This document shows, piece after piece, positions 44,828 to 53,219 of a stretch of 64,000 nucleotides of DNA. The notes beneath the pieces are model-generated. The model was not told the DNA's origin and did not search any database. It was given only the letters and a program-made list of their open reading frames with translations. Made by a program: the position numbers and the translations under genes. How positions within the stretch are numbered: the first letter of the stretch is position 1; each line of letters opens with the position of its first letter. Source of the stretch: CADEFX01 sp963840425 (lineage in GTDB: Bacteria > Pseudomonadota > Alphaproteobacteria > Rhizobiales > Hyphomicrobiaceae); assembly GCA_963840425.1 (NCBI GenBank), contig CAWIYZ010000033.1, forward strand, positions 186,001 through 250,000, given 5' to 3'.

Positions 44828-45442
44828 ATGTCCGGGCAACGACATCTCATCGCCATACTGCGCGGCATTACGCCCGAGGAAACCATCGCCGTCAGCGAAG
44901 CCCTCTTGAGCGCCGGCATCACCATGATCGAGGTGCCGCTCAACTCTCCCGAGCCGATGCTATCGATCGGTGCTGCCAGCCGGGCATTGCAAGGGCGCGC
45001 GGCCATCGGAGCAGGCACGGTGCTCACAGCCAAGGATGCGGATGCAGTCGCTGACGTCGGCGGCACGTTCGTGGTTTCACCCGACTGCAACGAAGCTGTG
45101 ATTGCGCGCACGCTGGCGCGCGGCATGCGCTCTTATCCCGGCATCTTCTCGCCGACGGAGGCGTTTCGCGCCATTGGGGCGGGTGCGCACGCCCTCAAAT
45201 TCTTCCCTGCCGAAGTATTGGGCCCGGCTGGCATCAAGGCCATCAAGGCTGTGCTTCCAGCCGCAATTCCGCTCTATGCGGTGGGCGGGGCGAACCCGGA
45301 AAACTTCGACGAGTTTCTCGCCGCCGGCTGTACTGGCTTCGGCATCGGCAGCTATCTCTACAAGCCCGGATACACGGTCGACGAGGTCGGCAAGCGTGCA
45401 ACCGCCGTTGTTGCAGCGTACGACCGGGCGAAGAAGGAGTGA
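44828..45442 (+). CDS. dgoA: 2-dehydro-3-deoxy-6-phosphogalactonate aldolase
   Basis: Class I KDPG/KDPGal aldolase of 204 residues from ATG 44828 with a strong GGAGGA site. It splits KDPGal to pyruvate and glyceraldehyde-3-phosphate. Visible are LIAILRGITPEETIAVSEALLSAGITMIEVPLNSPEP (catalytic Glu/Arg region), IGAGTVLTAKDADAVADVGGTFVVSP, the Schiff-base lysine in HALKFFPAEVLGPAG, and GGANPENFDEFLAAGCTGFGIGSYLY. The N-S-P-E-P version of the motif favours KDPGal over KDPG. It is co-transcribed with dgoK. Confidence 0.92.
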   Translation: MSGQRHLIAILRGITPEETIAVSEALLSAGITMIEVPLNSPEPMLSIGAASRALQGRAAIGAGTVLTAKDADAVADVGGTFVVSPDCNEAVIARTLARGMRSYPGIFSPTEAFRAIGAGAHALKFFPAEVLGPAGIKAIKAVLPAAIPLYAVGGANPENFDEFLAAGCTGFGIGSYLYKPGYTVDEVGKRATAVVAAYDRAKKE

Positions 45443-45452
45443 GTGCACGACA

Positions 45453-47555
45453 TTACAGACGCCCTTCGCTCAGGATGCCGATAGCAGTCTCGACCCGCCC
45501 GAGAGCTTTCTTCAATTCTGCCAGCTGCATCGGCGAGAGGCGGCGCAATTCGACGCGCGACGACGGCGGGGTGCCTGCTTCAGTGTCGATGAGCTGCTGG
45601 GCCAGCATGGCGCCGAGAATGACGCGATGGGCGTCGATCACGGCCTCGAAATCCGATTCCGATTCCCCCGTTTTCGCCAACACACCTCTCAGTCGTTCGG
45701 GAGTAGAGTGCGCAGGAGCCGCATGGCGGATGGCCAGGGCCCTGGCGGCGGTGAAGATCGGCATCAAGCCGGCCTTCTTCAGATCGGCCCTGCCGGCCTC
45801 ATCGCTGCGGATGCGGCCGAAGATGGTGATGGGAGAGCGCCACTGCCGCGCTACCTCGCTCAGCAGCTTGATGAAATCCGGCGCGCGATGCCCGGCATCC
45901 CACGCGTGCTTCCAGACGGCCTCGCCCAGTACCACATCGCCGTACGCCGTAGTGCCATCGAAAAAGATATCGACGTTGAGCAAATCTTCCGGCCGCTGGC
46001 GACGCACCCAGCCGTCGATGGTCTGGCGCCAACGCTCTAGGCTCATGCGCCACTGCGCATTCTTCGCCATGACGCCGCCTTTGCAGTAGGCAACGCCGAC
46101 GGTGTCGAGAGTGGCCGCCATGTGCTCGCCCAGCTCCGCAAACCAGCGATCTACCTCACCATCGGGCTCGCCCTGCTCGTACACGATCGCGTTGTCCTGA
46201 TCGGCGGCCAGGAGACTCTCCCCGCGGCCGGCCGAGCCCAGCACGAGCACGGCATACCGCTCTGGTGGAGGCCCTTTTCCGGTCTCCAACATGCGCTGCT
46301 CGGCCAATTGAGTGGCCCGCCTGGTGAGGGCGCGAATCTCGGAGCTGATGATGGCCGCGATGGTACGCGGATCGACGTCCTCTGCGATGAGGTCCCGGGC
46401 CAACAGAGGCAGTCCGGCCCAGGCGCGCCCGAGCGTTACGGTGTCTGGCGCCGCTTCGATGGCATCACCGAGGACAATGGCAGTGCTGGCGCGGTTCTGA
46501 AGGAGATTGCGGGAGGTCAGGGCACCCACGACCTCGCCCTGGGCGTTGCAGACGCCCAGGTGGCGCACCCCCAACCGCTGCATGCGGCCGATGGCGCGAT
46601 AGACGAACTCCTGCTCGTCAACGGTCTGCAACGGCTTGCTCATTGTACTGCCGAGCGTGGCGGACAGACCTGCGCTGCCCGCCTCGTTCAACGCCCGCAG
46701 CACATCGCGCTCGGTCACGATGCCCCAGATCCCTGCTTGGTCCCTGATGTAGAGGGAGCTGACGCGTTGCTCGAGCATGAGCCGTAGACCGTCGTGGACC
46801 GTGGCATTGGCGTCGGCAACGATCGGTGGTGCGCTCATCACTTCATGAACGCGATGGCGATACGGGTAACTTTCGACACGTGCCAACACTGCCGCCGCAC
46901 TATCTGGAACAGCGGCCTCCGGCGGAGGCAGCGCGCCGGCCGCGCGTGCTTGCCCCTCGGCTCGCCGGCGCGAGGCAGCTTCGGCTTCCGCCAGCGTGCG
47001 AACCCCGCGCTCGCGCAGGTGCGGAATGAGGGCTACAAAGGCCTGGGCTGCAGCCAGCGCGTCGCCCGTGGCCGTGTGCCGCGCTTCTATCGTGATGCCG
47101 AGCCATGCGCAGATTCGATCGAGATCGAACTGCGACAGAGTTGGTGCGGCAATTTCCGCCAGCAGGCGGATGTCGAGCAGACGCGGCGGGCGCCACACAG
47201 CGCCCGCAAGAGCATACTCCCGTTGCAAGATGGCCATGTCGTAGGACAGCGTGTGGCCGATGAGAATTGCCGGTCCGATGAAGCCCTCAAGGTCGGCAAT
47301 CACGTCCTTGAAGGCGGGCGCGCCGACGACATCAGCAGCCGTGATGCCGTGGATAGCGCTGGATGCTTTCGGGATCGGCACACCAGGATCTATCAGCCGC
47401 TCGAAACGGGCATCGAGCTCGATGACCGATCCGCTGAGCTTGACGGCGCCGATCTGCAGCAGGCGGGCAGTGCGTGCGTCGAGCCCCGTCGTCTCTGTAT
47501 CGAAGGCAACTCCGGCCACAGAGCCGAGCGGCGTGGAGAAGGCGATAGCAGACAT
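45453..47555 (-). CDS. Exonuclease / CBS pair / DUF294 nucleotidyltransferase fusion protein
   Basis: 700 residues from ATG 47555 (GTG 47585 adds ten). Domain order: a DEDDh 3'-5' exonuclease (about 10-185) with FDTETTGLD, GHTLSYDMAIL and HTATGDALAAAQ; a linker; two CBS motifs (about 235-360) with VHEVMSAPPIVADANATV, GIVTERDVLRAL and VVGALTSRNLL; then a DUF294/GlnD-type nucleotidyltransferase (about 400-550) whose core is LVLGSAGRGESLLAADQDNAIVY, the G-S-x-G-R-x-E-x7-D-x-D pattern; and the DUF294 C-terminal helical domain. The CBS pair may sense adenylates to gate one of the enzymes. Cellular role unknown. Confidence 0.85.
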   Translation of the reverse strand: MSAIAFSTPLGSVAGVAFDTETTGLDARTARLLQIGAVKLSGSVIELDARFERLIDPGVPIPKASSAIHGITAADVVGAPAFKDVIADLEGFIGPAILIGHTLSYDMAILQREYALAGAVWRPPRLLDIRLLAEIAAPTLSQFDLDRICAWLGITIEARHTATGDALAAAQAFVALIPHLRERGVRTLAEAEAASRRRAEGQARAAGALPPPEAAVPDSAAAVLARVESYPYRHRVHEVMSAPPIVADANATVHDGLRLMLEQRVSSLYIRDQAGIWGIVTERDVLRALNEAGSAGLSATLGSTMSKPLQTVDEQEFVYRAIGRMQRLGVRHLGVCNAQGEVVGALTSRNLLQNRASTAIVLGDAIEAAPDTVTLGRAWAGLPLLARDLIAEDVDPRTIAAIISSEIRALTRRATQLAEQRMLETGKGPPPERYAVLVLGSAGRGESLLAADQDNAIVYEQGEPDGEVDRWFAELGEHMAATLDTVGVAYCKGGVMAKNAQWRMSLERWRQTIDGWVRRQRPEDLLNVDIFFDGTTAYGDVVLGEAVWKHAWDAGHRAPDFIKLLSEVARQWRSPITIFGRIRSDEAGRADLKKAGLMPIFTAARALAIRHAAPAHSTPERLRGVLAKTGESESDFEAVIDAHRVILGAMLAQQLIDTEAGTPPSSRVELRRLSPMQLAELKKALGRVETAIGILSEGRL

Positions 47556-47719
47556 GGCAGCATCCGCAGCAATAGCCCGACCCACCTTACTATGCGTCCT
47601 TAGCGCCGCAATGCAGCAACGGCTTCAATCAGGCTCCAATGTCGGATAGCCTCTCCTTCTCGCTGCTTCTCGCTGCACCGAGCCGATGCCCGCAGCCAAA
47701 TGCCTGAAGGAAACGCTCC

Positions 47720-48517
47720 ATGTTGATCAATCTCGCCGGACGCCGCATCTATTACGACCTCGCCGGGCCGGAGAAGGGCCAAGTCGTGTGCTTTGCTCAC
47801 TCGCTGGCTTCCGACAGTGGCATGTGGGCCGAGCAGGTACCGCCGCTGCTGACTGCCGGCTACCGTGTGCTACGCCTCGACATGCGCGGCCACGGCGGCA
47901 GCGATCCGGTGGCGGGCGACTACACCATGGCGCAGCTTGGCGACGATGTTGCTGTGTCGCTGGACTTCCTCGGCATCTCGCGCGTGCACTTCATCGGGCT
48001 TTCGATCGGCGGCATGCTCGGTCAAGCCTTTGCCCTCGCATACCCACAGCGCGTCGCCTCGGCAATGCTGTGCGATACCGCGCCGCGCACTCCACCCGGC
48101 GCGCAGGAAGGATGGGCACCGCGCATCAAGGCCGTAAGGGACGCCAATTCCGTTGCTCCGCTCGGCGACGCCACGATGGAGCGCTGGTTTACGGACGCCT
48201 TCAAGCCGCGCGCACCGCTGCGATGGAAAGAGATTCACGCCACCATTGGCGGCACCACGCCCGCAGGCTACCTCGGCTGCGCGGCGGCAATCCTCAACTT
48301 TGACTTCGTGCCGAGGCTGCCGTCCCTGAAGGTGCCGACGCTCGTTGTGTGCGGTGACGAGGATCAGGGCACGCCACCGGCCGGCAACAAGCAGATCGCC
48401 GAGCTGGTGCCAGGCGGCCGCTACGAGGGCATCGCCAATGCGCGGCATTTCCCCAATGTCGAGCAGGCCGACACCTTCAACCGCATCATGCTGTCCTGGC
48501 TCGGCGCGCAGCGCTGA
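47720..48517 (+). CDS. 3-oxoadipate enol-lactonase-like alpha/beta hydrolase
   Basis: Alpha/beta hydrolase of 265 residues. The oxyanion region is VCFAHSLASDSGMWAEQVPPL, the elbow is FIGLSIGGMLGQAFA (Ser nucleophile), the acid is in VVCGDEDQGTPP and the catalytic His in IANARHFPNVEQ. RVLRLDMRGHGGSD and the FAHSLASD opening are typical of PcaD, which hydrolyses 3-oxoadipate enol-lactone in the protocatechuate route. No other pca gene is nearby, so a different ester or lactone is possible. Confidence 0.8.
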   Translation: MLINLAGRRIYYDLAGPEKGQVVCFAHSLASDSGMWAEQVPPLLTAGYRVLRLDMRGHGGSDPVAGDYTMAQLGDDVAVSLDFLGISRVHFIGLSIGGMLGQAFALAYPQRVASAMLCDTAPRTPPGAQEGWAPRIKAVRDANSVAPLGDATMERWFTDAFKPRAPLRWKEIHATIGGTTPAGYLGCAAAILNFDFVPRLPSLKVPTLVVCGDEDQGTPPAGNKQIAELVPGGRYEGIANARHFPNVEQADTFNRIMLSWLGAQR

Positions 48518-48734
48518 ACGCCTGCACATTGAAGCGATGAGCTGTGCGCCGAGTTGCAACAGCTCCAACCTGGGGCATTCGCGCTCAATGCGTGTGAGCG
48601 GTCGGCGACCACATGCAGCGACAACCGACGCCGCATGCAGGCCGCCTCGCTGACGCATTTAGGGCAGAAAGAAGTGTTGGGATTCCAGCAGTTTGTGATT
48701 CGGGCGAGTAACCAGAACAAAGCAGAGGCTCGCG

Positions 48735-49124
48735 ATGACAACGCTGCTGCAGCAGATCGAGGAAATGCGCATCCAGGTGAACGAGCTCGCCAGCGGCGAG
48801 CAGAAGCTCCTGAACGCGCTAGGTGACGCGCTGACGCGTGCGGACCACAAGCTTCTTCACGACGTACGCAATGTCACGGTCGAGCACGAGAGGCGACGCG
48901 GCATGATCCTGAAGGAGCTGCAGACGCTCGCGCTCTGCATCGGCGCTTTTCCAGAGCAGCGCGAGCCGATCGCGGCCCTGGAAGAAGCGCCGCGCAACAT
49001 TTCGTCGTTCGCGAATTCTTACACCGAGGAGCCGATCGTCGGGCGCGGCGACTGGCGGCAGGCGGCCAACAACATCCAGGATGAGCTCGAGTTCCAGCTC
49101 AACGGCCGCGTGCCGGCGCACTAG
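48735..49124 (+). CDS. Hypothetical coiled-coil-prone protein, 129 residues
   Basis: Cytoplasmic, mostly helical protein (MTTLLQQIEEMRIQVNELASGEQKLLNALGDALTRADHKLLHDVRNVTVEHERRRGMILKEL in its first half), with heptad-like leucines. The second half has RNISSFANSYTEEPIVGRGDW and RQAANNIQDELEFQLNGR. I do not recognise a named family. The TAG stop (49122-49124) lies inside the CTAG end of a palindromic repeat, so the repeat may have trimmed or replaced the original C-terminus. Confidence 0.55.
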   Translation: MTTLLQQIEEMRIQVNELASGEQKLLNALGDALTRADHKLLHDVRNVTVEHERRRGMILKELQTLALCIGAFPEQREPIAALEEAPRNISSFANSYTEEPIVGRGDWRQAANNIQDELEFQLNGRVPAH

Positions 49125-49195
49125 CGTCCCGATCGCGAAGTTCGTCGAATCTCGCGGCACGTGTTGCAACGAACTTCGCGATCGAAGGACACTAG
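49121..49195. repeat. Solo unit A of the composite palindromic repeat
   Basis: 75-bp palindrome with outer arms CTAGCGTCC/GGACACTAG and inner arms GATCGCGAAGTTCGT/ACGAACTTCGCGATC. It is the same unit as 2181-2255 and 15626-15698 but without the B partner. Its first CTAG supplies the stop codon of the upstream gene. Confidence 0.88.
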
Positions 49196-49217
49196 GCTGC
49201 CATCGAACGGCATGGCG

Positions 49218-50318
49218 TCACGGCTCATAGCCGTAGTGCTTCACCGCATCCTCGTTCCACAGGAGACCCGCACCGGATCGGTTCGGGATCGTCACGTGAC
49301 CGTCGGTCACGGCGAATGGCTCGGCGACGACAGGATTGGCCCAGTCCTGCCACTCGAGCCAGTGCGCGGTTTCCGTGACACGCATCAGATGCGCGGAAAA
49401 CTCCGGATACAGATGCGTGGACATCTCGACGCCGGCAGCTCCGGCAATTGCGGCGGCGCGTAACCAGCCTGTGACGCCGCCGATACGCATGAGATCGGGC
49501 ATGACGTAGTCGCCGGCGCCCATGGCCAGGGCCTGGAACAGCGCGCGGGGTCCGTAGAAGTTTTCACCGAGCTGGACAGGCGTTTTCAGCTCTCGTGCGA
49601 GCTGGGCATAGCCGGGGAGATTGTTGTAGGCGATCGGCTCCTCGAACCAATACAACCCCTGCCCATCCAACGCATGGCACCGATGCAGCGCATCGCCGAG
49701 GCTCAGGCCCTGATTGAAGTCGACCATGAGCTTGACGTCTTCCCCGACGATCGAGCGAACCGCATCGATAGCGGCCAGATCATCGCTCAGCCGGTCGCGG
49801 CCGAGGCGCAGCTTGAGGCCCTTGAAACCGCCCTCGGCAACCAGCGAGCCGGCTTCCTCTGCGAGCGTGCCCACGTCAGTGAGCCAAAGTCCGTTGCTGT
49901 TGTAGGCAGGCACTGGTCCAAGTGAGCCACCGAGAAAAACGGCGAGCGGCATGTCCGCTGCCTTGGCCAATGCATCCCACGCGGCCATATCGAGACCCGA
50001 TACCGCGATCATGGAGATGCCCTCATAGCCAACCAGGTTGAGGGACTTGTGTCCTTGCTGGAAATTCTCGATGGGACGGATCGGCTGGCCGATGCGCGTC
50101 GCGGCGAGATCGCGGATGGCCGGAACGATGTAGCCTGCCGTCTGCTTGAGATAGGGCTCCAGATAGCTGCGGCCGACAATTCCTTCTTCGGTCTCCAGGT
50201 CGATCAGGATCATCGGCCACTGATCGAAGAAACCGACCTTGGAAACGACCTTGCGGCGCAGCGGCACGAGAACCGGCCGCACGCGCACCGACCTCAATGT
50301 AAGCTTTTGGAACGTCAC
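49218..50318 (-). CDS. Mandelate racemase / muconate lactonizing enzyme family protein
   Basis: Enolase-superfamily enzyme of 366 residues from GTG 50318, with GGAG seven bases upstream. The capping domain covers about 1-125. Barrel residues follow: LKLRLGRD (catalytic Lys), LMVDFNQGLSLGDALH (metal Asp), YWFEEPIAYNNLPG (metal Glu), PVQLGENFYGP (metal Glu), MSTHLYPEFS (His) and the LEWQDW end. This set matches the mandelate racemase subgroup, which abstracts the alpha-proton of a carboxylate. The substrate (a hydroxy acid or sugar acid) is unknown. Its start overlaps the stop of a small membrane-protein frame. Confidence 0.88.
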   Translation of the reverse strand: MTFQKLTLRSVRVRPVLVPLRRKVVSKVGFFDQWPMILIDLETEEGIVGRSYLEPYLKQTAGYIVPAIRDLAATRIGQPIRPIENFQQGHKSLNLVGYEGISMIAVSGLDMAAWDALAKAADMPLAVFLGGSLGPVPAYNSNGLWLTDVGTLAEEAGSLVAEGGFKGLKLRLGRDRLSDDLAAIDAVRSIVGEDVKLMVDFNQGLSLGDALHRCHALDGQGLYWFEEPIAYNNLPGYAQLARELKTPVQLGENFYGPRALFQALAMGAGDYVMPDLMRIGGVTGWLRAAAIAGAAGVEMSTHLYPEFSAHLMRVTETAHWLEWQDWANPVVAEPFAVTDGHVTIPNRSGAGLLWNEDAVKHYGYEP

Positions 50319-50548
50319 GGAAGGTCTCCGACGAGCGCGGCTACCGGTCTGCATCCGAACAGCACCAGCACGAGTAGCGCGATTACTCCGACTGCCAGCT
50401 GCACCGCAAAGAAGCATCGCGGCGACGGCACCAGCAGCGGCGGGATGCCGAGGCACGGATTGCAGTACAGGAAAGGTCTGCTTTCGACGACTATGCGATG
50501 GTCAGTGGGCGAGCCGACGACTTCACATAACCGTAGGCTGTGCTCCAT
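50315..50548 (-). CDS. Putative small single-pass membrane protein
   Basis: 77 residues from ATG 50548, with AGGGA ten bases upstream. A strong hydrophobic segment (FFAVQLAVGVIALLVLVLFGC, about residues 46-66) could span the membrane; the N-terminal part has four cysteines or near-cysteine positions. Its TGA overlaps the GTG of the enolase-superfamily gene as GTGA, an arrangement typical of translational coupling, which is why I list it. No family was recognised. Confidence 0.35.
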   Translation of the reverse strand: MEHSLRLCEVVGSPTDHRIVVESRPFLYCNPCLGIPPLLVPSPRCFFAVQLAVGVIALLVLVLFGCRPVAALVGDLP

Positions 50549-50647
50549 TGCGGAGATCCCTGCACGCGCTGCAGTGAAGAAGCATTTCAGACTGGTGCAC
50601 CATCCCGTGTAAATTCACTATGCAGTATACATTCGCTGGAAGGCTCC

Positions 50648-51256
50648 ATGCCACGCTCGGCGGCGCGCACGCGCCAACACATTCTCGATGCGGCCTACAT
50701 CCTCATCCGCCGCAAGGGCTATACGCGCGTGAGCATGGACGAGATCGCGGGGGCAACAAGAGTCACAAAGCGCACGCTGTACTATCATTTCAGGAGCAAG
50801 GATTCGCTGCTGGAGGCGATGCTGGAGGCGCAGCATCACCTGGCGTTGGCTGCGTTCAAGACCTTTGGCGACAACCTGTCCGGATCGCCGGCAGCGATCA
50901 TCGACGCGCTGTTCAAGGACCTTGCCGCCTGGTCGGATACACCGCGCTGGGCCGGCTCGGGCTTTACGCGCCTTGTCATCGAGCTTGCCGATTTGCGCGG
51001 ACATCCGGCGCGTCTCATTGCACGCCGGCACAAAGCCCTGCTCGAAGGGCACCTTGGCGATCTCCTTGCCAAGCACAAAGTTCCTTCCCCTCGGCAACGT
51101 GCGCGAGAGGTCTGGCTGCTGTCGGAGGGTGCAATCTCGTTGATCCTGATTCACGGCGATCGCGACTACGCAGCGGCGGCGGCCGAAGCGGCAAAGCGAT
51201 TGATCCAAGCCGCAGCGTATCAGCGAGCAGGCCGGCGTCGAGAAAGCGATCGCTGA
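50648..51256 (+). CDS. TetR/AcrR family transcriptional regulator
   Basis: 202 residues from ATG 50648 with GGAAGG upstream. The N-terminal helix-turn-helix is RQHILDAAYILIRRKGYTRVSMDEIAGATRVTKRTLYYHFRSKDSLLEAML. The C-terminal ligand domain is helical and unlike any specific subfamily I recognise. It is divergent from the enolase-superfamily gene and the small membrane frame. The gap (50549-50647) contains an imperfect dyad around TGTAAATTC...GTATACA, close to the start, that may be its operator (inference). Confidence 0.88.
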   Translation: MPRSAARTRQHILDAAYILIRRKGYTRVSMDEIAGATRVTKRTLYYHFRSKDSLLEAMLEAQHHLALAAFKTFGDNLSGSPAAIIDALFKDLAAWSDTPRWAGSGFTRLVIELADLRGHPARLIARRHKALLEGHLGDLLAKHKVPSPRQRAREVWLLSEGAISLILIHGDRDYAAAAAEAAKRLIQAAAYQRAGRRRESDR

Positions 51257-51576
51257 CGGATCGCGTCTGCCTCTGCTATCTCAACTCCTTCAGAGCGACC
51301 CCATATCATATGGCTTCGCGCGAAGGCTCTGCCGTGCGCGAACACAAGTGGTGCGGCCCAGAAAAAAACGCAACTTAAGCGGGGGCAGCACACTGGGCGC
51401 CGTCACAAGGCCGTTGCAACGGCTCGTTTTCAGGGAGGACACCATGCACCGCGTCAATTGCGGTCTTTGCACCATACGCAAGCGAAGCAATCTCCCCACC
51501 ATCTCAGATTCCAGAGCCGCGTCGCCGTCGTGATCGATCCTGCGTCGCCTGATTGAGCCGTTTGCATAGGTGTAAG
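51257..51576. other. Leader region upstream of the first TctC gene
   Basis: 320 bases with no recognised gene. At 51432-51446 there is a near-ideal start signal (AGGGAGGACACC-ATG) opening a 29-codon frame that ends at 51533. Its context resembles the start regions of the other TctC genes here (GGGAGGA then ATGCA(T/C)CGC at 53220 and 61201). It may be a remnant of a tctC 5' end or a short leader peptide. Confidence 0.35.
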
Positions 51577-52539
51577 ATGCGCCGTCGTGATTTCCTTACC
51601 GCTGCCGCCGGGACGTTGGTCGCCGGATTCTCCACTCGCGCCTCGGCTAAAGCCTGGCCGGATAGACCCGTGAAGTGCATTGTTCCGTTCGCCGCCGGCG
51701 GTGGAACGGATGCCGTGGCGCGACCATGGGCTGATAAACTTAGCCAGGTGTTCGGCCAGCAGTTCGTGATTGAGAACAGAGGCGGGGCGAGCGGCCTGAT
51801 CGGTACCGAGGCGGCCGTCAGATCCGCTCCCGACGGATACACGCTCCTCATCTCCTCCAACACGACGACGGTCAATCTACCGCTCCTGCGCAAGGTACCC
51901 TACGATCCTGCAAGTCTGGAGCCGATCGCCCGAGTGGGTGACGTGGTGACGGGCTTCGTGCTGCACACGTCGGTTGGTGTGAAGACATTCCCCGACATGA
52001 TCGATTACGCCAAGAAGAACCCGGGCAAGATTGCCTTCGGCTCTTCAGGGCCGGGCACGGCGCCGCACCTGCGGCTCGAGATGCTGAAGTACAAGGCGGG
52101 CATCGACATCCTGCATGTGCCATATCGCGGCGGTGCGGATTCGTTGATCGACCTGCTCGCCAACAGCGTGCAGATGATGAACGAGCCTGTGACGCTGCCG
52201 CACGTCAAGGCCGGCAAGCTCCACCTCCTCAATATCAATCACACCACGAGGAGCCCGGACTTCCCAGACATTCCGACGCTCACGGAACTCGGCCATTCCG
52301 GCGCCGACGTCCCAATCTGGTTCACGGTCTGGGCACCGGCCGGCGTGCCGAAGGAGATCAGGGAACAAATCAATGCGAAGGTCAGGGAGCTGGCGGCCAC
52401 TGACGAGATGAAGGAGAAGCTGCGCCTCGCGGGCGCCGCGCCGGTCATCCAGACGATCGACGAAATCGTGAAGTTTCGCGAGGAAGATTCCAAAGCGATG
52501 GCGGAGCTCATCAAGCTCGCCAATATTAAGATCGAATAG
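51577..52539 (+). CDS. Tripartite tricarboxylate transporter substrate-binding protein (TctC/Bug), copy 1
   Basis: Periplasmic Bug-family protein of 320 residues from ATG 51577. A signal with twin arginines (MRRRDFLTAAAGTLVAGFSTRASA) precedes KAWPDRPVKCIVPFAAGGGTDAVARPWADKL. The carboxylate-binding loops are VPFAAGGGTD and GSSGPGTAPHLRLEML, and YRGGADSLIDLL and DIPTLTELG follow. Its closest relative in the window is the TctC at 53220-54191, which shares most of its length and the final NIKIE. The two flank an NTF2-like gene. The ligand is probably a carboxylic acid. Confidence 0.88.
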   Translation: MRRRDFLTAAAGTLVAGFSTRASAKAWPDRPVKCIVPFAAGGGTDAVARPWADKLSQVFGQQFVIENRGGASGLIGTEAAVRSAPDGYTLLISSNTTTVNLPLLRKVPYDPASLEPIARVGDVVTGFVLHTSVGVKTFPDMIDYAKKNPGKIAFGSSGPGTAPHLRLEMLKYKAGIDILHVPYRGGADSLIDLLANSVQMMNEPVTLPHVKAGKLHLLNINHTTRSPDFPDIPTLTELGHSGADVPIWFTVWAPAGVPKEIREQINAKVRELAATDEMKEKLRLAGAAPVIQTIDEIVKFREEDSKAMAELIKLANIKIE

Positions 52540-52638
52540 GACCCGAGGCACCACGCGCGTGCGCGGTGCCTTGACAGCCGCTCATTCCTTCACTGTCATG
52601 ACCGGCATGCGCAGTCGCGGGTGAAGGAATGATCGCGG

Positions 52639-53067
52639 ATGTCCTCTGCTCTCGAAGACAAGGATGCAATCCGCGAGGTGATGGCGCGCTATTGCCACGC
52701 CCTCGATCAGTGCCGCTTCGCCGATGTGGCCGCTCTCTTCGCACCGGACGGCGAGTGGACCACCGACTACGGCACCGCGCGCGGACGGACCGAGATCGAG
52801 GCGTTGTTGCGCAGCGTGGTGCCCGTCAAGGGCGAGGGGCCGCAGCGCAAGCACTACATCACCAACATCATCATTGCGCTTGAGGCCGACACGGCGCGCG
52901 CCGTGTCGGACTATCTGGTCGTCCGTGAATCGGAGCATGGCCTTCTGCCGGTGATGGGTGGTACTTACAAAGACATCTTCGTCAAGCTGGACGGAAACTG
53001 GTTCTTCCGCCGCAAGCAGTTGGTGCACGACATCGCCGGCGATATGGCGCTCAAGAACAAGAGGTAA
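52639..53067 (+). CDS. NTF2-like (SnoaL-type) protein, copy 1
   Basis: 142 residues forming a cone-like alpha+beta fold typical of SnoaL/limonene-epoxide hydrolase/scytalone-dehydratase relatives. The start EDKDAIREVMARYCHALDQCRFADVAALFAPDGEWTT and the strand block ITNIIIALEADTARAVSDYLVVRE are characteristic. The Asp of ALDQCRF and the His of GPQRKHYITN sit where relatives have catalytic acid/base residues. It may act as a dehydratase, isomerase or small-molecule binder. It lies between two paralogous tctC genes. Confidence 0.8.
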   Translation: MSSALEDKDAIREVMARYCHALDQCRFADVAALFAPDGEWTTDYGTARGRTEIEALLRSVVPVKGEGPQRKHYITNIIIALEADTARAVSDYLVVRESEHGLLPVMGGTYKDIFVKLDGNWFFRRKQLVHDIAGDMALKNKR

Positions 53068-53219
53068 GGAGTTCGCGACCATCGCTCCGCCCGCCGGCCC
53101 ACGTGCGAAGCGGGTTGCGCACAGGCCTTTCCGTCGTAATATCGCAAAGAACAACAAGTGGGCTGTCGGCCAATGCAAGGCCGACTCAAAGTCCCAAACA
53201 GTGACTTTGGGAGGACCTC

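Noticed and set aside
51444..51533. 29-codon frame with CGLC motif resembling the Cys-rich protein at 7520
   Set aside because: The similarity is limited to a few residues (CGLCxI) and the rest lacks cysteines; kept only as a possible leader or remnant.
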